Positions 26,301 to 40,400 of a DNA stretch of 64,000 nt are shown here, piece by piece (the stretch's first letter is position 1; each line of letters opens with the position of its first letter). The stretch is from Todiramphus chloris collaris (Eukaryota > Chordata > Aves > Coraciiformes > Alcedinidae). Below the pieces are notes generated by a model. That model saw only the letters and a program-made list of their open reading frames with translations, was not told where the DNA came from and searched no databases. The position numbers and the translations under genes are program-made. The stretch covers positions 6,591,494 through 6,655,493 of the forward strand of contig JANVCC010000077.1 in the NCBI GenBank assembly GCA_025345505.1, given 5' to 3'.

Positions 26301-29300
26301 TCACACGGCCGCTGGGGAGCAGCACAAAGAAACGGAATTTCAGCTGTGCCGCCTTTGTCCGGGCAATAGATGAGACCACGAGCAGGGCAGAGAGCCAAGC
26401 AAACAAATGACTGGGGTGATCAGAAAAAAAGAGAAATGTTGCTTCTCAGAGCCGAGTTCAGTGAAATGATTGTCTCTCTGCGTGCAGGACCCTGGTGGGC
26501 AGCCGGAAACGGTGGGAGGCAGCGGGGGTCTGCACATGCAGAACCTCAGAGCCAGCCCTGACCCTGCTGAACTCAGCTTCAGAGTCATCACCCTTGTTCA
26601 CGTTTGTGTCCTTGTGTCACCTTTCCCTCTGGGGCACTGCTGGTCCCCTTTTCCCCCCAAGATGGAGAATTTTCTTCCTCTTCCATCCTTACCAACCAAC
26701 ACAACGTACAGAAGGAAAGGTGAAGAAAGTTAACTTCAAAGGCCAAATGGAAAAGCTTGGAGGTTTTAAAAACTGTTTGTTTTATGTAAGTACGTACTGG
26801 AAACTGGCACAAACAAGTCACTATCTGCTCTGAGATACCAGAGCAGATGTGACAGAGTGGAAAAGAGACTTCCCTGCCAAAGTATTTGCTGGAGATTTGA
26901 TAACAAGGTGCCATTGTACAACAGTGGGTAAAGGTTCAGAGCAGAAAGGGGGAAGAAAGGAGGCACCCAGGCAGTGCAGGGCTCTGCCTTTGTGGGCTAC
27001 AGCTCCTCCACCAAAACTCGTGCCTGCAAACAGTGGGCAGAGCTGAGTTAGGGTCAGTGGGAGGGCAGCTACCTCTTCTGTCCTGTTCTTATCTGTGAAC
27101 TGGAGAGCCTGTCCTGTCCCTTTGTTTCTGTCAGAGGGCTGTAAGCTCCTTCTAGCTTTTCTATGCGCTTCTGGGGTTTAAAGCATTCAATTCAGCACTC
27201 CAAATGTACATTTATAATCCCAACTCAAGCACAAGAGCTCCAATTTCTAACACTTGCACTGACAAACTTTCAATGATTCCTGTGAATTTCATTCATCCCC
27301 GTTGCATTTCCCTCTAGACACAAATACTGTGTTCTTTTCTGAGTGTTTTGACAGTTGAGTTGGAATGTCAGATATCAAATACAGTTTCAAACTGCATCAT
27401 TTCACTATAAATCCAAAAGACACAGAGGAGCCTGTGCCCCACCCTCAAGAGATGCTTTTACTTGTTTTGACTCTGCAGTGAGAAGCAGCAGTTTTTTCTG
27501 TAGCTAGGGGAGGATGGGAAAATTTGGTCTGTATTCTCTTGTTCTCAAAACCCACCTGCTTTTTGTCCCCTACCAAAGAAAACTCACCAAAAAGTAGTCA
27601 ATAGGCACAGAAAACACATCGAGGCAACAACTGCACCTTTAGCCTGACGTGGTAATAAAACTCTCACGTAATCCCCCTAAGCAGTCTTCGGTTTCAAAAC
27701 ATAGTCTCAGTAAAAGTCAGTCCCAAATGGCTTGAAGGATGTATCTGCAGTCAGGCTATCTTAAAAAACAAACAGCAATTTATGTTAATAGCCTTTACTG
27801 AGCTTATATGAGCAGGCAGGATCAGATAAGAGAAATGCTTTAACCATCCCAATGACATCTCAGTTCCTTTCTCCACTCCCGAGTTACTATCAATCGCTTT
27901 CACATCACGGTTTAAAAAGATACCCAGCCCCTTGAAGTTCCCTTTAACTGTCTATATGCTTTTATTTTACAGGCAATGTCTTTGGATTTACCTCCCCAGA
28001 AGCCTCCTCAGTGACCACCATGGGCCATGGGTGAGGCAGCTGCTTTCATTTATCGCAGTCTGAAACCCATTGCCTGAGTCAGCACGGAGAGCAAGCTGCT
28101 TTCCTCCTCTCTCCTTCCCCCCCCCTCCCCTTTTCAAACAGTGTTGCTTTTAGCTCATTTATCTGCCAATTGGGGCGATATGTAATCAGAGCAGGAGTCC
28201 TGATGGGAAATACAAAGTGATTCTTTAGAGTGGTTGGCTTTGAAAACCATTCTGGGAGCTGATGCAGCAAGCGTTGCTGCTGCCCCTCTCCTTTGCTTTG
28301 CCTTCTGTCCCAAGTCTGTCAGCACCAGACAAGCTGGAAGGGCCTCCGGGATGTTCACAGGCACATCTTGCTTTAGTAAAATCTGAAATTATTTATATCA
28401 ACGCATGACATTTGTTTGATGTCAAGGTTAAAGACACAGATTGACTCATTCACCCCACTGCCCAAGGCACTTTGGTCCAGTCTTTCTTTAACATAGAAAC
28501 CAAAAGTCCCCAAGTATTGACTTTGAAAAAGCAGTACATTCGCTGTAGTTAGAGCCACCAATTAAACCAAAATAAGAAACCCTTTCACTCATGCATCCAT
28601 AATGCCAACACTGCCCAAGCACTGAAAAAAGCCTTCACTCCCTTTAGAAAAGTGGAGTCTCTCCCTACGTCCTAGGTAATTAAACCTGTGCAATGATGCT
28701 GAGCTCAGGCTTAGCACAGCCCTGTGCTCCCCAACAGACTCAGCCCGCTGTGATCAGAGACACTGTCCCAGAACAACCCAGACAAGGGAAAAGGTCCTGC
28801 TATAAATCTTCCCACAAAGTTCTTCTTTAATTAAATGGTTTTCCACATCGGCTTCCATGTCCTCCCTTGGCGCTCTAAGCCATCTAATCGTGTTAATCGA
28901 CTTTCTTTTCAATCAGAATAAAAATAGTAATTTCTTCCCAAGTTTGGATTCTGAAAAGGCTTTTTTCCATATGAAGGAGGCCAAGTAACTGTGCGACAAA
29001 GAGCTCCAACATGAAGGTGGATGAAGTGCTGCAGAATTCAAGTATACCCACAAAAACCCCCCAGCTGGTAGAAGTGCAAATACAAACCAGAAAGCAGAAG
29101 GATGAAAGCAATCAGTGGGCTGACTGGGAATACCTACAGCAGAGCAGGCAACTGGAAACAGACCCCAGCACAGAGACCAAAAATAAATAAATAAATAAAT
29201 AAAAGGAATCCACTCTGCTTTGCTGACTGATGCGAGCCTATCACCATCTGTTCCAAACTGGGGCAGTCCCACAGATGTCAATGTCAGTGTCTCCCAAGAC

Positions 29301-30501
29301 ACATTGCTTTTGCAGTGAGTTTCAGGAAGAAGTTTGCTTTTATAAGAAAAACAAACAAACAACAAAGAAACAAAAAACCCCACCTAAACAACAACCCAAC
29401 CCCTCACTCCAGGTAACAGGGTGGAAACTGATAGCGAGTAGAGCCAAAGAGGGGTACTGGGTGCCCTGCACCCACCAGATGCTGCTGCTGTGGTTCCGTG
29501 TTGCCACCTGCAGACGGGTCAGCTATGGGAACCACACACCTGTAATAGCAGCAGCACCTGGAGGGCCCCCACACACTCTCTGGAGGAATATTCATTCTTG
29601 AAAATGCAGCTACAGAAGCAAGATGTTCTGTGACTTTGGGATATTTACTCCAGCCACTCATACTTGGTGCAAAAATCGGTCAGGAAAAGGTTCAGGGAGA
29701 CATAAAAACCAGGTACAATTCCTTAACAATGCAACTGCTGAGCAGTCCTCAGCTTTGCTCCGACTCGTACAAGGCATTAATTCAGGTTCAGTATTTGCAA
29801 GGGCTGTAGGAGATTCTCACACACTCCTACTCCAGCAAGGAGTGGAATCCTAGGAATGACCGTGCCAATCCAAGACAGCACTTCTTGCCACAAGAGCGCT
29901 AACATAATGCATATGTAAAATAAAAGCAATGCCATGTTTCAGTGAATGCACTGAAAGAATTGTGAATTGGTACCAGAACTTTTTTTTCCCCATCAGAATT
30001 TTGCAATTATTTCTCTCATAAGAAAGGAATAAAGCAAAGAGACCTCGCATCACAGAGCTTGTCACTCATAGACAAGGATCTGTTTGTGCTCACAGTGATC
30101 ACTAAAGAAACATTTTCCCAACAAAAAAATAGCACTGAATTTTTTCAGATGAGCTACTCTTGGGGGCTGGGGGATGATTCTTTATGCATGATGCAACTTT
30201 TGTGAGTGTGGGCAGTTGGGGATGGTTTTTATTTTCGTTCTTAAAGCGTGCTTGCATGCAACCACGTTCTCCACGGGCAGAAATACCCAGCAGATACAAG
30301 AAAAGCAGCACTGATAATCTGGTGGGATTCAGGGGAAAAAACACAAAATGAAACTTACCTTTCTGCTGCCAACGCTAACATTTGCCTTCCTCGTTTTTCT
30401 GGAATTCAAGTTACTAACCTGCACACAAAACTCTGCAAACCCAAATGCACTGTAGGGGACCACAGGGAGAGGAACCATTTCTGCTCTTTGACCATGTGCT
30501 G
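20365..30501. other. Intergenic stretch between convergent genes, no supported gene
   Basis: This region holds many open frames of 60-154 codons on both strands, often overlapping (22796-23260 minus with 22878-23321 plus; 25955-26410 plus with 25958-26398 minus). None shows a known domain, a coherent exon chain or a conserved start, and the overlap on both strands fits chance openness in GC-richer DNA. The part from about 25300 to 26600 is distinctly GC-rich. A-rich tracts occur around 24235-24310 and 29340-29400. A non-coding RNA or enhancers could be present but cannot be shown from sequence alone. Confidence 0.5.
29180..29204. repeat. (AAAT)n microsatellite
   Basis: About five to six uninterrupted AAAT/AATA units. 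It reads through as a run of YLFI-type residues in a spurious minus-strand frame. Confidence 0.9.
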
Positions 30502-30546
30502 AGAATTTGCACTACCAGAATTTGCACTACCAGAATTTGCACTACC
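30502..30546. repeat. Perfect 3 x 15-base tandem repeat
   Basis: Three identical consecutive copies of AGAATTTGCACTACC, followed by AGGACG. It lies just beyond the likely 3' end of DCLRE1A. Confidence 0.95.
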
Positions 30547-30848
30547 AGGACGCAGGAGCCATCTGTTCTGGTTTGAGTGAGAACAGAACTAATTCTGTTC
30601 AGTGATTTTACTTTTCAGCTCAGTTCTTCTAAATAACTGCACTGTCTGAAGGTGGCAGCCTGTTCTCACAGACAGTGTCTGCTTCTAGCAGGGATAGCAC
30701 CTCATGTTTAGAGTTACTGCCAAGGAGATACCATCAACATACATGGGATACTCAAAGATACTACAGACAGGTTTCTCAGAATAACAACTACGGAACCAAA
30801 AAGAAATGCATTTTTCTCAGAAAGAACACATGGGCTACATGCAGGTTC

Positions 30849-30854
30849 TTTATT
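30849..30854 (-). terminator. Candidate poly(A) signal of DCLRE1A
   Basis: TTTATT on the plus strand reads AATAAA on the minus strand, 585 bases beyond the DCLRE1A stop. It is the more plausible signal; another AATAAA overlaps the stop codon itself (31437-31442). The cleavage site is not determined. Confidence 0.4.
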
Positions 30855-31438
30855 TTAAAAATAATAAAAAAGATTCAGAAAATCTTGAGCAGAATGTAGG
30901 TAACAATGCCTTTTATAAAAGTCATTCTTCGAAGCACGTATGCTGCAAGGGCCTGAGCCAATACTCTCACAAGGTAAAATTTCTTTACAAGATTTAAATC
31001 ACAACAGCCAGTTCTGCCTCATGAAACAAGCTTCTCTGAAGCTCAGCACGTTCCATAAGCTTAGTATCACCTCATTTATAACAATAACTCCTTTTCAGAA
31101 ATTATTAACCAGGATGCAGCTTCTTCCCCAGTATAATACACCTGGGCATCTCCATAATCTGAGGAAAATTTAGAATGGGGGAAAAATGAATAAAATAAAA
31201 ACCTGAAATATGCATTTGCAAACAATTTAAGTTACGGTAAAAATAAGTAGTAGGTACATGAAAAAGCAAGGTGCCTTTTTTTTTTTTTTCCCCTCTCCAA
31301 ATTAAGCTTTCTCAGAAGAATGGCAGCTTAGTCCTGCCTAAAGAAAGCTCCATGGAAAAAGGAGATAAAACAAACTCACAGGAACTCAAAATTCCCACTC
31401 CAGCCTCTCCCCTTTGAAATATAAATTGGTCCTTATAT

Positions 31439-34400
31439 TTATTTATGCCTACTGCCCTCAACCATCCAGTCTCTAAAATGCTTCTCCATCAAGCTTCTGG
31501 CTCGCCAGTCACCAACATTTACGGTGGGGATGATTTTCTGTGGCTTCAACCATTGCACAAAATGCTTCATTTCCAGGTAACTGCTGTGTTCACTATAAGG
31601 AATCCCTGAAATGAAACAAATGACAGCAATCTGTCAGTCTGCTTAGCTTCTTGCCAAAATATTTTTGCCAGTCTTCGCTAAGAAACACTTCAGATAATAT
31701 TTTATTAAAATCATACTTGAGATCTTAAGTTTATAGCTAAAGTAAAACAAAACCCTAGATTTTCCTTCTGGAAAAATTAAGTCACTAAGTCATTGATCAG
31801 TGCAAAGTGAGTAACACCAAGCAATTGGATAAATCAAGTTTAAGAGATTCAACTCCACCCACCCCTAAGAACTGTGAGGAAGACCCACAGTCTCTCACAA
31901 ATGAACAAGACACAGAATGAACTTGTGGCTCTGAAACTGCACTGACACCAGCATCAGTCTGGCCATGACTTCACCCCTGAAATCTCTACCTATGTTAGAT
32001 AAAGGCCTTTATTTGCACAAGGAGGACTGGAGCAAAAATTATGTAAAAATCTGCATTTATAGTGTTCTCAATTACTCAGTTCACAGATCTCTCCTGAGGA
32101 GAGACCATCTGTTCAGTTTCTCAAAGAGTTACTAGAAAAAGGGCTGATTACAAAGAACAGTAGGGGTTTTCAGAATGAAAATATGAAAAGCATCCACACA
32201 AAATTAAATGCACTGAATCTTTACCACTCTTATACCATATATGGTGATCTTTCCTCTTGTCTGAGGCTTGATATCCACCAGAGAAAGGCATGAATCAGAG
32301 TAGGTCCACCCAGTAGGTTTGAAAGCCAGAACTTGATCGAAATTCTCAGAAAACTTATTCAAGTGGTCTTGCAAGCCCTGTGAGAAGAATATAGCATATA
32401 CTGAATCCCATTAAATAGCTCATTAGTCTGAAGGTTGGAGACCTCATGATAGAAGGACTGAAGTCAGACTAAATTTTATTTTCCTGTTTTGATATTAATT
32501 TTTTAAATACCACTTGCCTTGAAATTATTAATGATATTTCTATCTGCAGAGCACCTTGTACCTTATGCTTGAACCTCATTTGAATAAGCACATGTTAACA
32601 GCTGTGCATTACAGATCAGAACACATAATCACATCTTCTTACAGCTCTTGCTCCCCAAGTGATTTATTTCCTCCTCTCAGTGGGGGTCAGCACTCTCGCA
32701 GCTGAGTGGTGAGAGTGAAAACCTGCTTCAGTGCAAAATCATCTGGTTAACTTAAAGTGCCATGGAGATCCTGACACCTGCTTATGCCCAGAAGCACTGA
32801 GTTACTTAAGTAAGCCACCCAAAATACGGCGGCAAGCCAGCGCGTCAGGTTTGTTCCGAGTACTAAACCGTGTTTTACCACAGCTCCATTAGTGATAGGA
32901 AGGAAAACACCTCTCATCTCTTCATTCTGAAAAAAAAATTAACTTGAAAAAGGTTCCAAATTGGCTAAGTTAGCCCCTTCAGTGTTATCTATGCTAGGAT
33001 CAGGGAAAGGATAAAAGGGAAGTATAAGGAATGTACAATTCTATTCCTGGATAAAGTGAAGTCAGTATTATTTCAGACCGAGAATAGAAAATCAATTTCA
33101 TGTGTCCTGTATAAAATCTTAAAGGCACATTCTCCATTTGGAAGCCCTACAAGATTACAGAATTAAAAATGACTAACTTTATCAGCAGCAGGAAGAATAC
33201 AAAATAGAGGCTGATTAAAACAAGGTGGGGAGAGGTGTATAGACAGGCTGTGATAGAAGGCTAACTAACCTGGCAGACACCTGACAATTTCTAAGCAGGG
33301 AAGCAGAAAGCTGCCTGCGACCCTGCCACATTTGACAGCACCTTCAGTACAATGTCCAGTAGCAACGTACAGAATCCATCAAACTAAGCATGTAAAAGAA
33401 AGACCACCCCACGATTCACTCAGCAACAGGAATTCTGGCTAGCTGCCATGACTTAATACACTGCAAATGTTCAGTTCTCACTACATTAAAGGTATTACTG
33501 TAGCAGTCTAATTTTCCTTCACATTTCCTTTTGGTAATATTAAGGTAATTATTCACATAGTTGCTTCCCTTGCTGTAATGAAATATAAATGCAGTACTTC
33601 AAATACAATGATTATTACATTACCCAATGCTAATCTGCTCTGAAATGTTGTTATAAATCAAGTGTGCAACATTCACACCGAGGGTGCAAGTTCAATCTCA
33701 TAAAAAACTACTTGTGCATTTCAGTCACAGGCACCTTTGGATACCTCAACTCAATGTTAGTACAAGATGTTACTGAGCTAAGCATCAAAGAGGTGCACAG
33801 ACCTGAAGACCCCAGCTCTCCAGAAATCTTTCACTGTGTACTGAAGTGGCAAAAGCCTCAGTGTTTCACTGTTACAAATAATTGTTGCAAAAGAACCCTG
33901 CAAGCATTTTAGAAAAGGAGGCCTCTAGCCACAAAACAAATGACTGTGGTGTTTGTTCTTGAACAGTCCACTTTAAACAGACATTCCAATGTCTTCTTTT
34001 ATTGCTTCAGCCAACGGCATTCTAAATCTTCATCCTTTTAAAATGTAAAATATATTTCACTGCTAAACCAACCTCCTTCAATCCCCATGACAGGCTGTTA
34101 GCTACAGTGTCGCTGAAGCCAGCAGCACAGGCAAACTGATGCCATAAGGTAGGAGAAGACTCAAACATGATTAAATAGTTAATTTACAGTCAGCACTAGC
34201 ACCACTTACACTCATTTGACTGATTCATTTGACAGCTATTCATCAGTACCTACAGCAATCTCTGTATTTTACTGGAGGAAAACCAGAGTATTGCAGTGAA
34301 ATACAGCTCTTAGATTTTTTTAAATTTTATTGTTTATTCTTTCTTTTTCATATCTCAAATCCACCTACACTATTGCAGCAATCCATGTTTTATTTTTATA

Positions 34401-37386
34401 AATATTTTAATTTAAAAAAAAAAAAAATCACAAGGTTTTTTTGTTGTTGTTTTTGTTTTTAAATTTAGGCAAATATTATCCAGTAACAATATCCAGAACA
34501 TTAATCTACCTTATGTTATCTCACTTCTGACCCAGGAAGCACCTGAAGAAAGTTTGATATCAACTCCTAATAAACAAACTCCTCAGGAAACCCAGAGCTG
34601 TACACAGGAAGAAAACAAATGAACAAGAAGAACCCCACCCAACCCAACAGTAACATACCACCACAAAAAAAAAAAAGCTTATTCCTCTGCCACTGCTCCC
34701 CTATGGCTTGTTCTTTCTAGTTTTACCCTTCAGACTTCACACATCTCGGCCAAACCCCCTTTTCAAGGACTGGTTCTTTTCAAGGGGTTGCTATCACTTT
34801 TCCAGTGATACCTGGCCAGGTATTAAACGTTGTGAATGGGACTGCTTTCATCCTAACTACACAACAAAACTATCAGTAGGAATTTATAAAGCAGGTAGGA
34901 TACACATTCTTCTCAAATCTGAACTCATTTCTTTGACAGATTTTTGGGACAGTGACACAACTCCTGGTGCAGCGACAGAAAACTGCCCAGAATTCAACAT
35001 CCAAATACACATTTGAAGACAAATGTGAATGGAAACATTTGAGGCAGGCACAGTTTCCCTTGCTGTGGCTGCATGTGTACAGAAACATGCATATCTTGAC
35101 ACAAGTCGACTCAAGCAGAAGAGGGAAGTGCACCATACGTTGTTGTCACCAAGTCTTTGGCAAAGTGAAGATCTAGAGTGTAGCACATATTCTGAGGATG
35201 CTGTAGGTTTACAAAATCATCTTTTAACCTATCAAAAAACCCATTCACTGATCCACCTGTTTTTCACAATGGATTTAATTATGATGACTATTCATTTTTG
35301 TTTGCTTCAGTTCTAGGCAGAAGGTATCAACATTCATCCTTGAACTCTGGTAACTAAGGGAAAGACAGAGAGAGGGATTTCTCTACTTCTCTAAGCACCT
35401 GCAGCTCTTAGGTGAGTGATGCTCTCTGCTGAATCAATGCAGCATTTATAAATCAGACGGGAAAAACTAAGGTAGCTGTTCACAACTAATAAAACAGCTG
35501 ACCCCCAAATGAAAATATATGCTTGATATTACTCCTGAAAGTGCACATGGAGAAAAGCAGATTTCAGATAGCCCCAAACCTGTAATTAAAACAGATGGCC
35601 AATGCCACCAGAAGGAAAAAAAATCTTCACAACATAGAGACTACAAAAATACTTGTGAAATTCCTGAATGTGTGTTCAAAAAAAAAAAAAAAAATTCCAT
35701 TTTATAACAATTTTTCAGCAATCTGGAGACTCAGTGATCACTGGGAAAAAAACCCATGAACACAGAAGTATATGCAGGAGCATCTCAAAATGAGAAATTA
35801 ATTTCCTTTCTATTCAGGGCAGGAAGGAAAACTGGCAGCATCAGATTAAGGGCTGAATCTGAGATTTTGACTGAGAAGACTCCCATATTCTCCCATAAGG
35901 ATTTCATGGATTTGTAGGTTCACAGCTGAAACTACACAAGCAGGAAACTAGCCCAAATGGAGAAGCAGGATTGTGGGTTTGGGTAGGGCTGGGGATCAAA
36001 TGTAACAAAAGAGGTAGGAAAGACCTGGAAGATAATAAAGGCATTTAGTGATGAAGAGGAGTAAAAAATATCTGTCTTTCCCAGTAATGAGCCAGTATTT
36101 GAGGAGAAAACCTGTATAATCCAGCACAAGACAAAAACATGGAACTGGAGATGATGATATCAACATTTACATGGTCTGCAAAAAACAGGATGATAACATC
36201 CATCGCTCTTTAACTACAATGAGATTACAACTGATCAGGCAGTTTATTCTGAAGAATATTGCCTTTTTTGACATCATGTTGCTGCTGGAGCAGAAATAAC
36301 AAATGGCCAGGTCACATGAACTCATCTTTAAGCACTTAACGTTCTCCACATTTTCCTGATACTTAATTCCACGCAGACATTCATCTAGCTACTGGCATAA
36401 TCATATGTTTATCACTCTGGAAGCCTAACTAGCTTGCCTAGCTTACATGGACACAAAATTATTAATGACAGCATTAAGACACACAATCCAACAACTTCAA
36501 ACTTGAGGTGAAAGGCCCAGTATAGAGGGCCACGGCTGTTACAGCAGGACTCTTGTCCACTAGGCCACTGTGCTTTTAATTTTTCCCAACATTGCTTCTG
36601 GCACACTGTAGATTTGTCTAGAACCTCCTGTTCTCAGAGATGAGACCCTGCACATGATACAACACTCCCCCTTGAGAAGTAAGGCTGTCTAGATATCCTT
36701 GTGGTATAATCACACTCTCTGCCTGAAAAAGTCCAAGTTTCCTAACACACTGGGATGCATGACAGCAGAATCACATAACAACCCAAAAATCTGCAGAAAA
36801 AAACTAAAATAAATTACTGTTTAAGACAACACAACACATTAAAAACAAATCCATACATATTTCCATTACTCATATTGTGCCCCACCATGGAAAAGATTAT
36901 AGAACAACATTAAAACATGAAGATACCAAGTTCCTTCTTCTGCAGCTCCCAGCCAAATTGTATAGCCTCTTTTTCTCCTTTTTAGGTCAACTCTGACCTT
37001 GATTGGTCCTGCAGCTAAATATCATCTTGCTTTGAAGGATTTGCTTGAGATGGCACAGCAGGGATGAAGCAAAGCAGTAAAACGAATCCAAGTCCATAAG
37101 GCGTAAGCGACCACTGTTCTTCTCTGTCTTGCAGGCTACCTTTAATCTTGAGCCTGCTGCTTTGCCTTAATGCCACTCTGTAGTTTGTAGTCTACTTAGA
37201 AAAACTTTCTTTCCCCTCAGGAATTGGTCACCTTTCCTAGAGTAAAAAATTCCTGACAACAAAAACCTGCTGTCTCAAATCTCAACTGAAATGTGCATTT
37301 GAAGTCAACTCAGATGAAACAATGTCCTAAAATAGAAACTGTTTGATTTGGTTTTGCTACAAATACTAGCTAAGATTGTGTATGGA

Positions 37387-37421
<35 letters not shown>

Positions 37422-40400
37422 GAGGTGTCCTTTCATTCACTCACTGTGTGCATCTGTTTATGTTTGAGTTTTCATTGACTTCCAAGTACCCATATCCCCA
37501 TGTAAATCTTCAGCACAGGAGAGAGAGTATTATTTTAGAAGATGGAAATTATAAATACATTATAAATACATGGAAACTGAACTGAGAGGAACATGGAGAA
37601 CCCTATTCCTTTTTAATCAAACACCAGACTGGAAGTTGGCCAGGTTCACAGGCTGCCTCAAAACAGAGAGGCTCACAAGCAGAAGATCCTTTTAGTCTTT
37701 TCCTACATCATATCAGGTAAAAGACAGGCTGAAAACCAGGGACTCCATGTCATAATATATTAATTGCTAATAGGACAGATCCTGCAGTCATTACATAAAT
37801 CTACTTCAAAAAGACCCACAAAGAGCAAGCCTTTGAACAAACCTCATCTTATCTTGTAGAAGCACCGCACTGAAGTGAAATTACACCTTCTGTGCATCAT
37901 GTTTGAAGACAGATATTAATGTTTAATTGCATTTCATTTTCAATGTATTGCTACATGTCAAACCTTTACTAAATAAATATGATCTGACAATAGGTTAAAA
38001 AGCACAAAACACAACACTGGTTAGGAGGAGCCAACAGTAAGATTAGCAAGCAGATTAATCAACTGAGTATATTCTCTGAACTTACCTTAAAATTAATTTG
38101 CATCATGGGAAGAACATGAAGCAAAGTACCATCCCAGTTCACACTGATGAGGGAATTAACAGCTGAGGACTCCAAGCACTGCAATGTTTTGTACTTATCA
38201 CGCGACATACTTGCTTTTGAGCCCAGAACTTCAGCAATTGCTTTAGGATTAATTGAGAAGAAATCAGATAAAGAAAATTATGAGTTCAGTTTTTTGCTTG
38301 TTTTGGAGATATTCCTTATTATTGCACTGGATCACTTTTACTATTGAAAATAAAATATATTCAGCAGGATACAGTGTTTCATATTCTAAAATTAAGAAGA
38401 GAAACCTGTAATGGCTGTTAAAAAACTCTGGCTCCTCCATTTTAGCAGCAGAATTCTGTATGACAATTGGAAAGAGAAGAATAGATGTACTTCGCTAAGT
38501 CAGATTGCTTTGGCAGAACGTTACCAAGTTGAACTGATATTTACATCAAAGATGTGAGAAACACACGGCTTCTGGAATATGCAACAAACAGCTCAAGTTA
38601 CAGACAAAGACTAAATTACAGTGAAGGTAAGTCTTGTATTGATGACTTTGAATATACTCAAACGCACAAGCAGTACACAGCTGCCTGCTCTAGAGTATAC
38701 ATTTGGACAATCATGTTGATTCCTAATGCTCTGCGTGACGCAGAGCACATGAGATTTTTGCCAAGTCAGAAAAGACGTGCTTTGGTTTTGGGAATGCTTT
38801 GTTAAAATTGAGTTCATTACGACTGATTGCTATAAATATCTAGGAAAATACGTAATACAAACCTGGCAGGAAAAACTCCTAGCAAAAATAGAAGTTTAAG
38901 AATAACGATATCCTTTTACTGTTTCTTGACAACATGAAATTATGACATTTTTGGTGTTAATAAAGATCTCATTTATGTTTTGGTTTGGTTTTGTTTTTAA
39001 TTGCGATTAGCGATTTTCTCACCACAATCAATTAAACAGGTTCATTCATTTTAGAATCCAAACTGGCCTTCTGCACACTTGGAGTGGTTGTAAACATGGC
39101 ATTTCTTTCAGGTTAAAACATTGATTAGAAAACCAAAAAAATAGCAGGATAATTCTTTTACACTGTATCTGACCATCAAGACTAAGTGACGCTTAATATC
39201 TTAAAGAAAAAGAGTTTTTAACATCAACTTAGACATTTATTTAGTTATTTGATCCAGTGCATTTCTTTTACATACCTAAAAAAACTTTCTCTTTTCCGAT
39301 GGAATAGGTGCCACAGACAATTAGAGTACGTGGGTTTAAAGTCACTGTCTCAAAGGCAGTATTGACAGCAAACTGGATAACCTCTTGTTGAGAAGGAAAA
39401 GTGTATTCAGGACTACAGTATCTGGGGCATGGAAATAAGATATACCACTTTGTTATACAAGACACAAGACACCTGAATTTCCCAAGAAGGTCCTCAAAAC
39501 AGCATGCATACAATAACAAAGTAATGAAAAATGTTATCCTTCTACGTCATTTCAGTTTACTTGCAATCTATATATTAGGAACATTGAGGTGCCCAGATAA
39601 AACTGTTGCAATAAAATTTACATCGAGCATATCGGTCTTTTCTCTACAACTATTCACTTGCCTGACACTGACATTCAAATATGCAGGTTTTTTTCCCCTC
39701 TATAAATACCAAGCAGTCTTTCAAGCTAGCTATTTGTATCATGTACTAATTATATCCTTATGCCTATTTTTTGTCATGCACAGAAACCATAACATAAGGC
39801 ATTATTTATTCGCAGAAACATATGGAACAGAAATAAAAGACTGCAGCTGGGCATTAGTCATCATACACAGAAAAACAGTTTTATATACTTGAGTCAGAGA
39901 AAGGTCTAATGAGAACCTGGACAAGTGATTTAACCATCTGGCATTATTCCACTCTTTGAATGCCCCCACACCCCTTTATTATTTCATAATAGAGTTGAAT
40001 TCACGTAAAACCAGTGTTCCATGAACCTCGATAAGAGCTGAACACTCAATGTATGAACTTCAACACTCAGAATTTAATACCACTTGTAAATAACAAGGCC
40101 ATTTCAGCAAATACTTTAGCATCTTTTCCACTACCCACTTTGATTCTCTCATTTAACAGCGTAACAGAGGAACAGTCTAGACACACGTGGACTTTCAATA
40201 AAGATCTAATTTTATTCAACACTAAACAGAGCTAGGAAGAGTTAAAACAGTAAGGTAGTTGGTACTTATTTGGTATGAAAAGAGGGTTTTACTGGAGAAG
40301 AGAAAAAAAAAAAAAAAAAGAAAAAAATACAACTTACGTGGTATCAAGGTAAAGGGTGTGGACTTGCTGACCTATCAAAGCAGGGTAGCGCTCCATAGAA

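Noticed and set aside
25955..26410. 151-codon plus-strand frame and its 146-codon minus-strand partner
   Set aside because: GC-rich region open on both strands; no domain or conserved feature could be seen. Kept only as a GC-island finding.
28913..29383. 156-codon minus-strand frame with hydrophobic stretches
   Set aside because: The frame runs through the (AAAT)n microsatellite and the hydrophobic stretches come mainly from T-rich complement sequence.
37386..37422. Direct repeats as a CRISPR-like or structured array
   Set aside because: Simple (TA)n microsatellite in a vertebrate intron.
39401..39892. 163-codon plus-strand frame
   Set aside because: Its left end is antisense to DCLRE1A exon 6 and the rest is AT-rich intron; the minus-strand gene explains the region.
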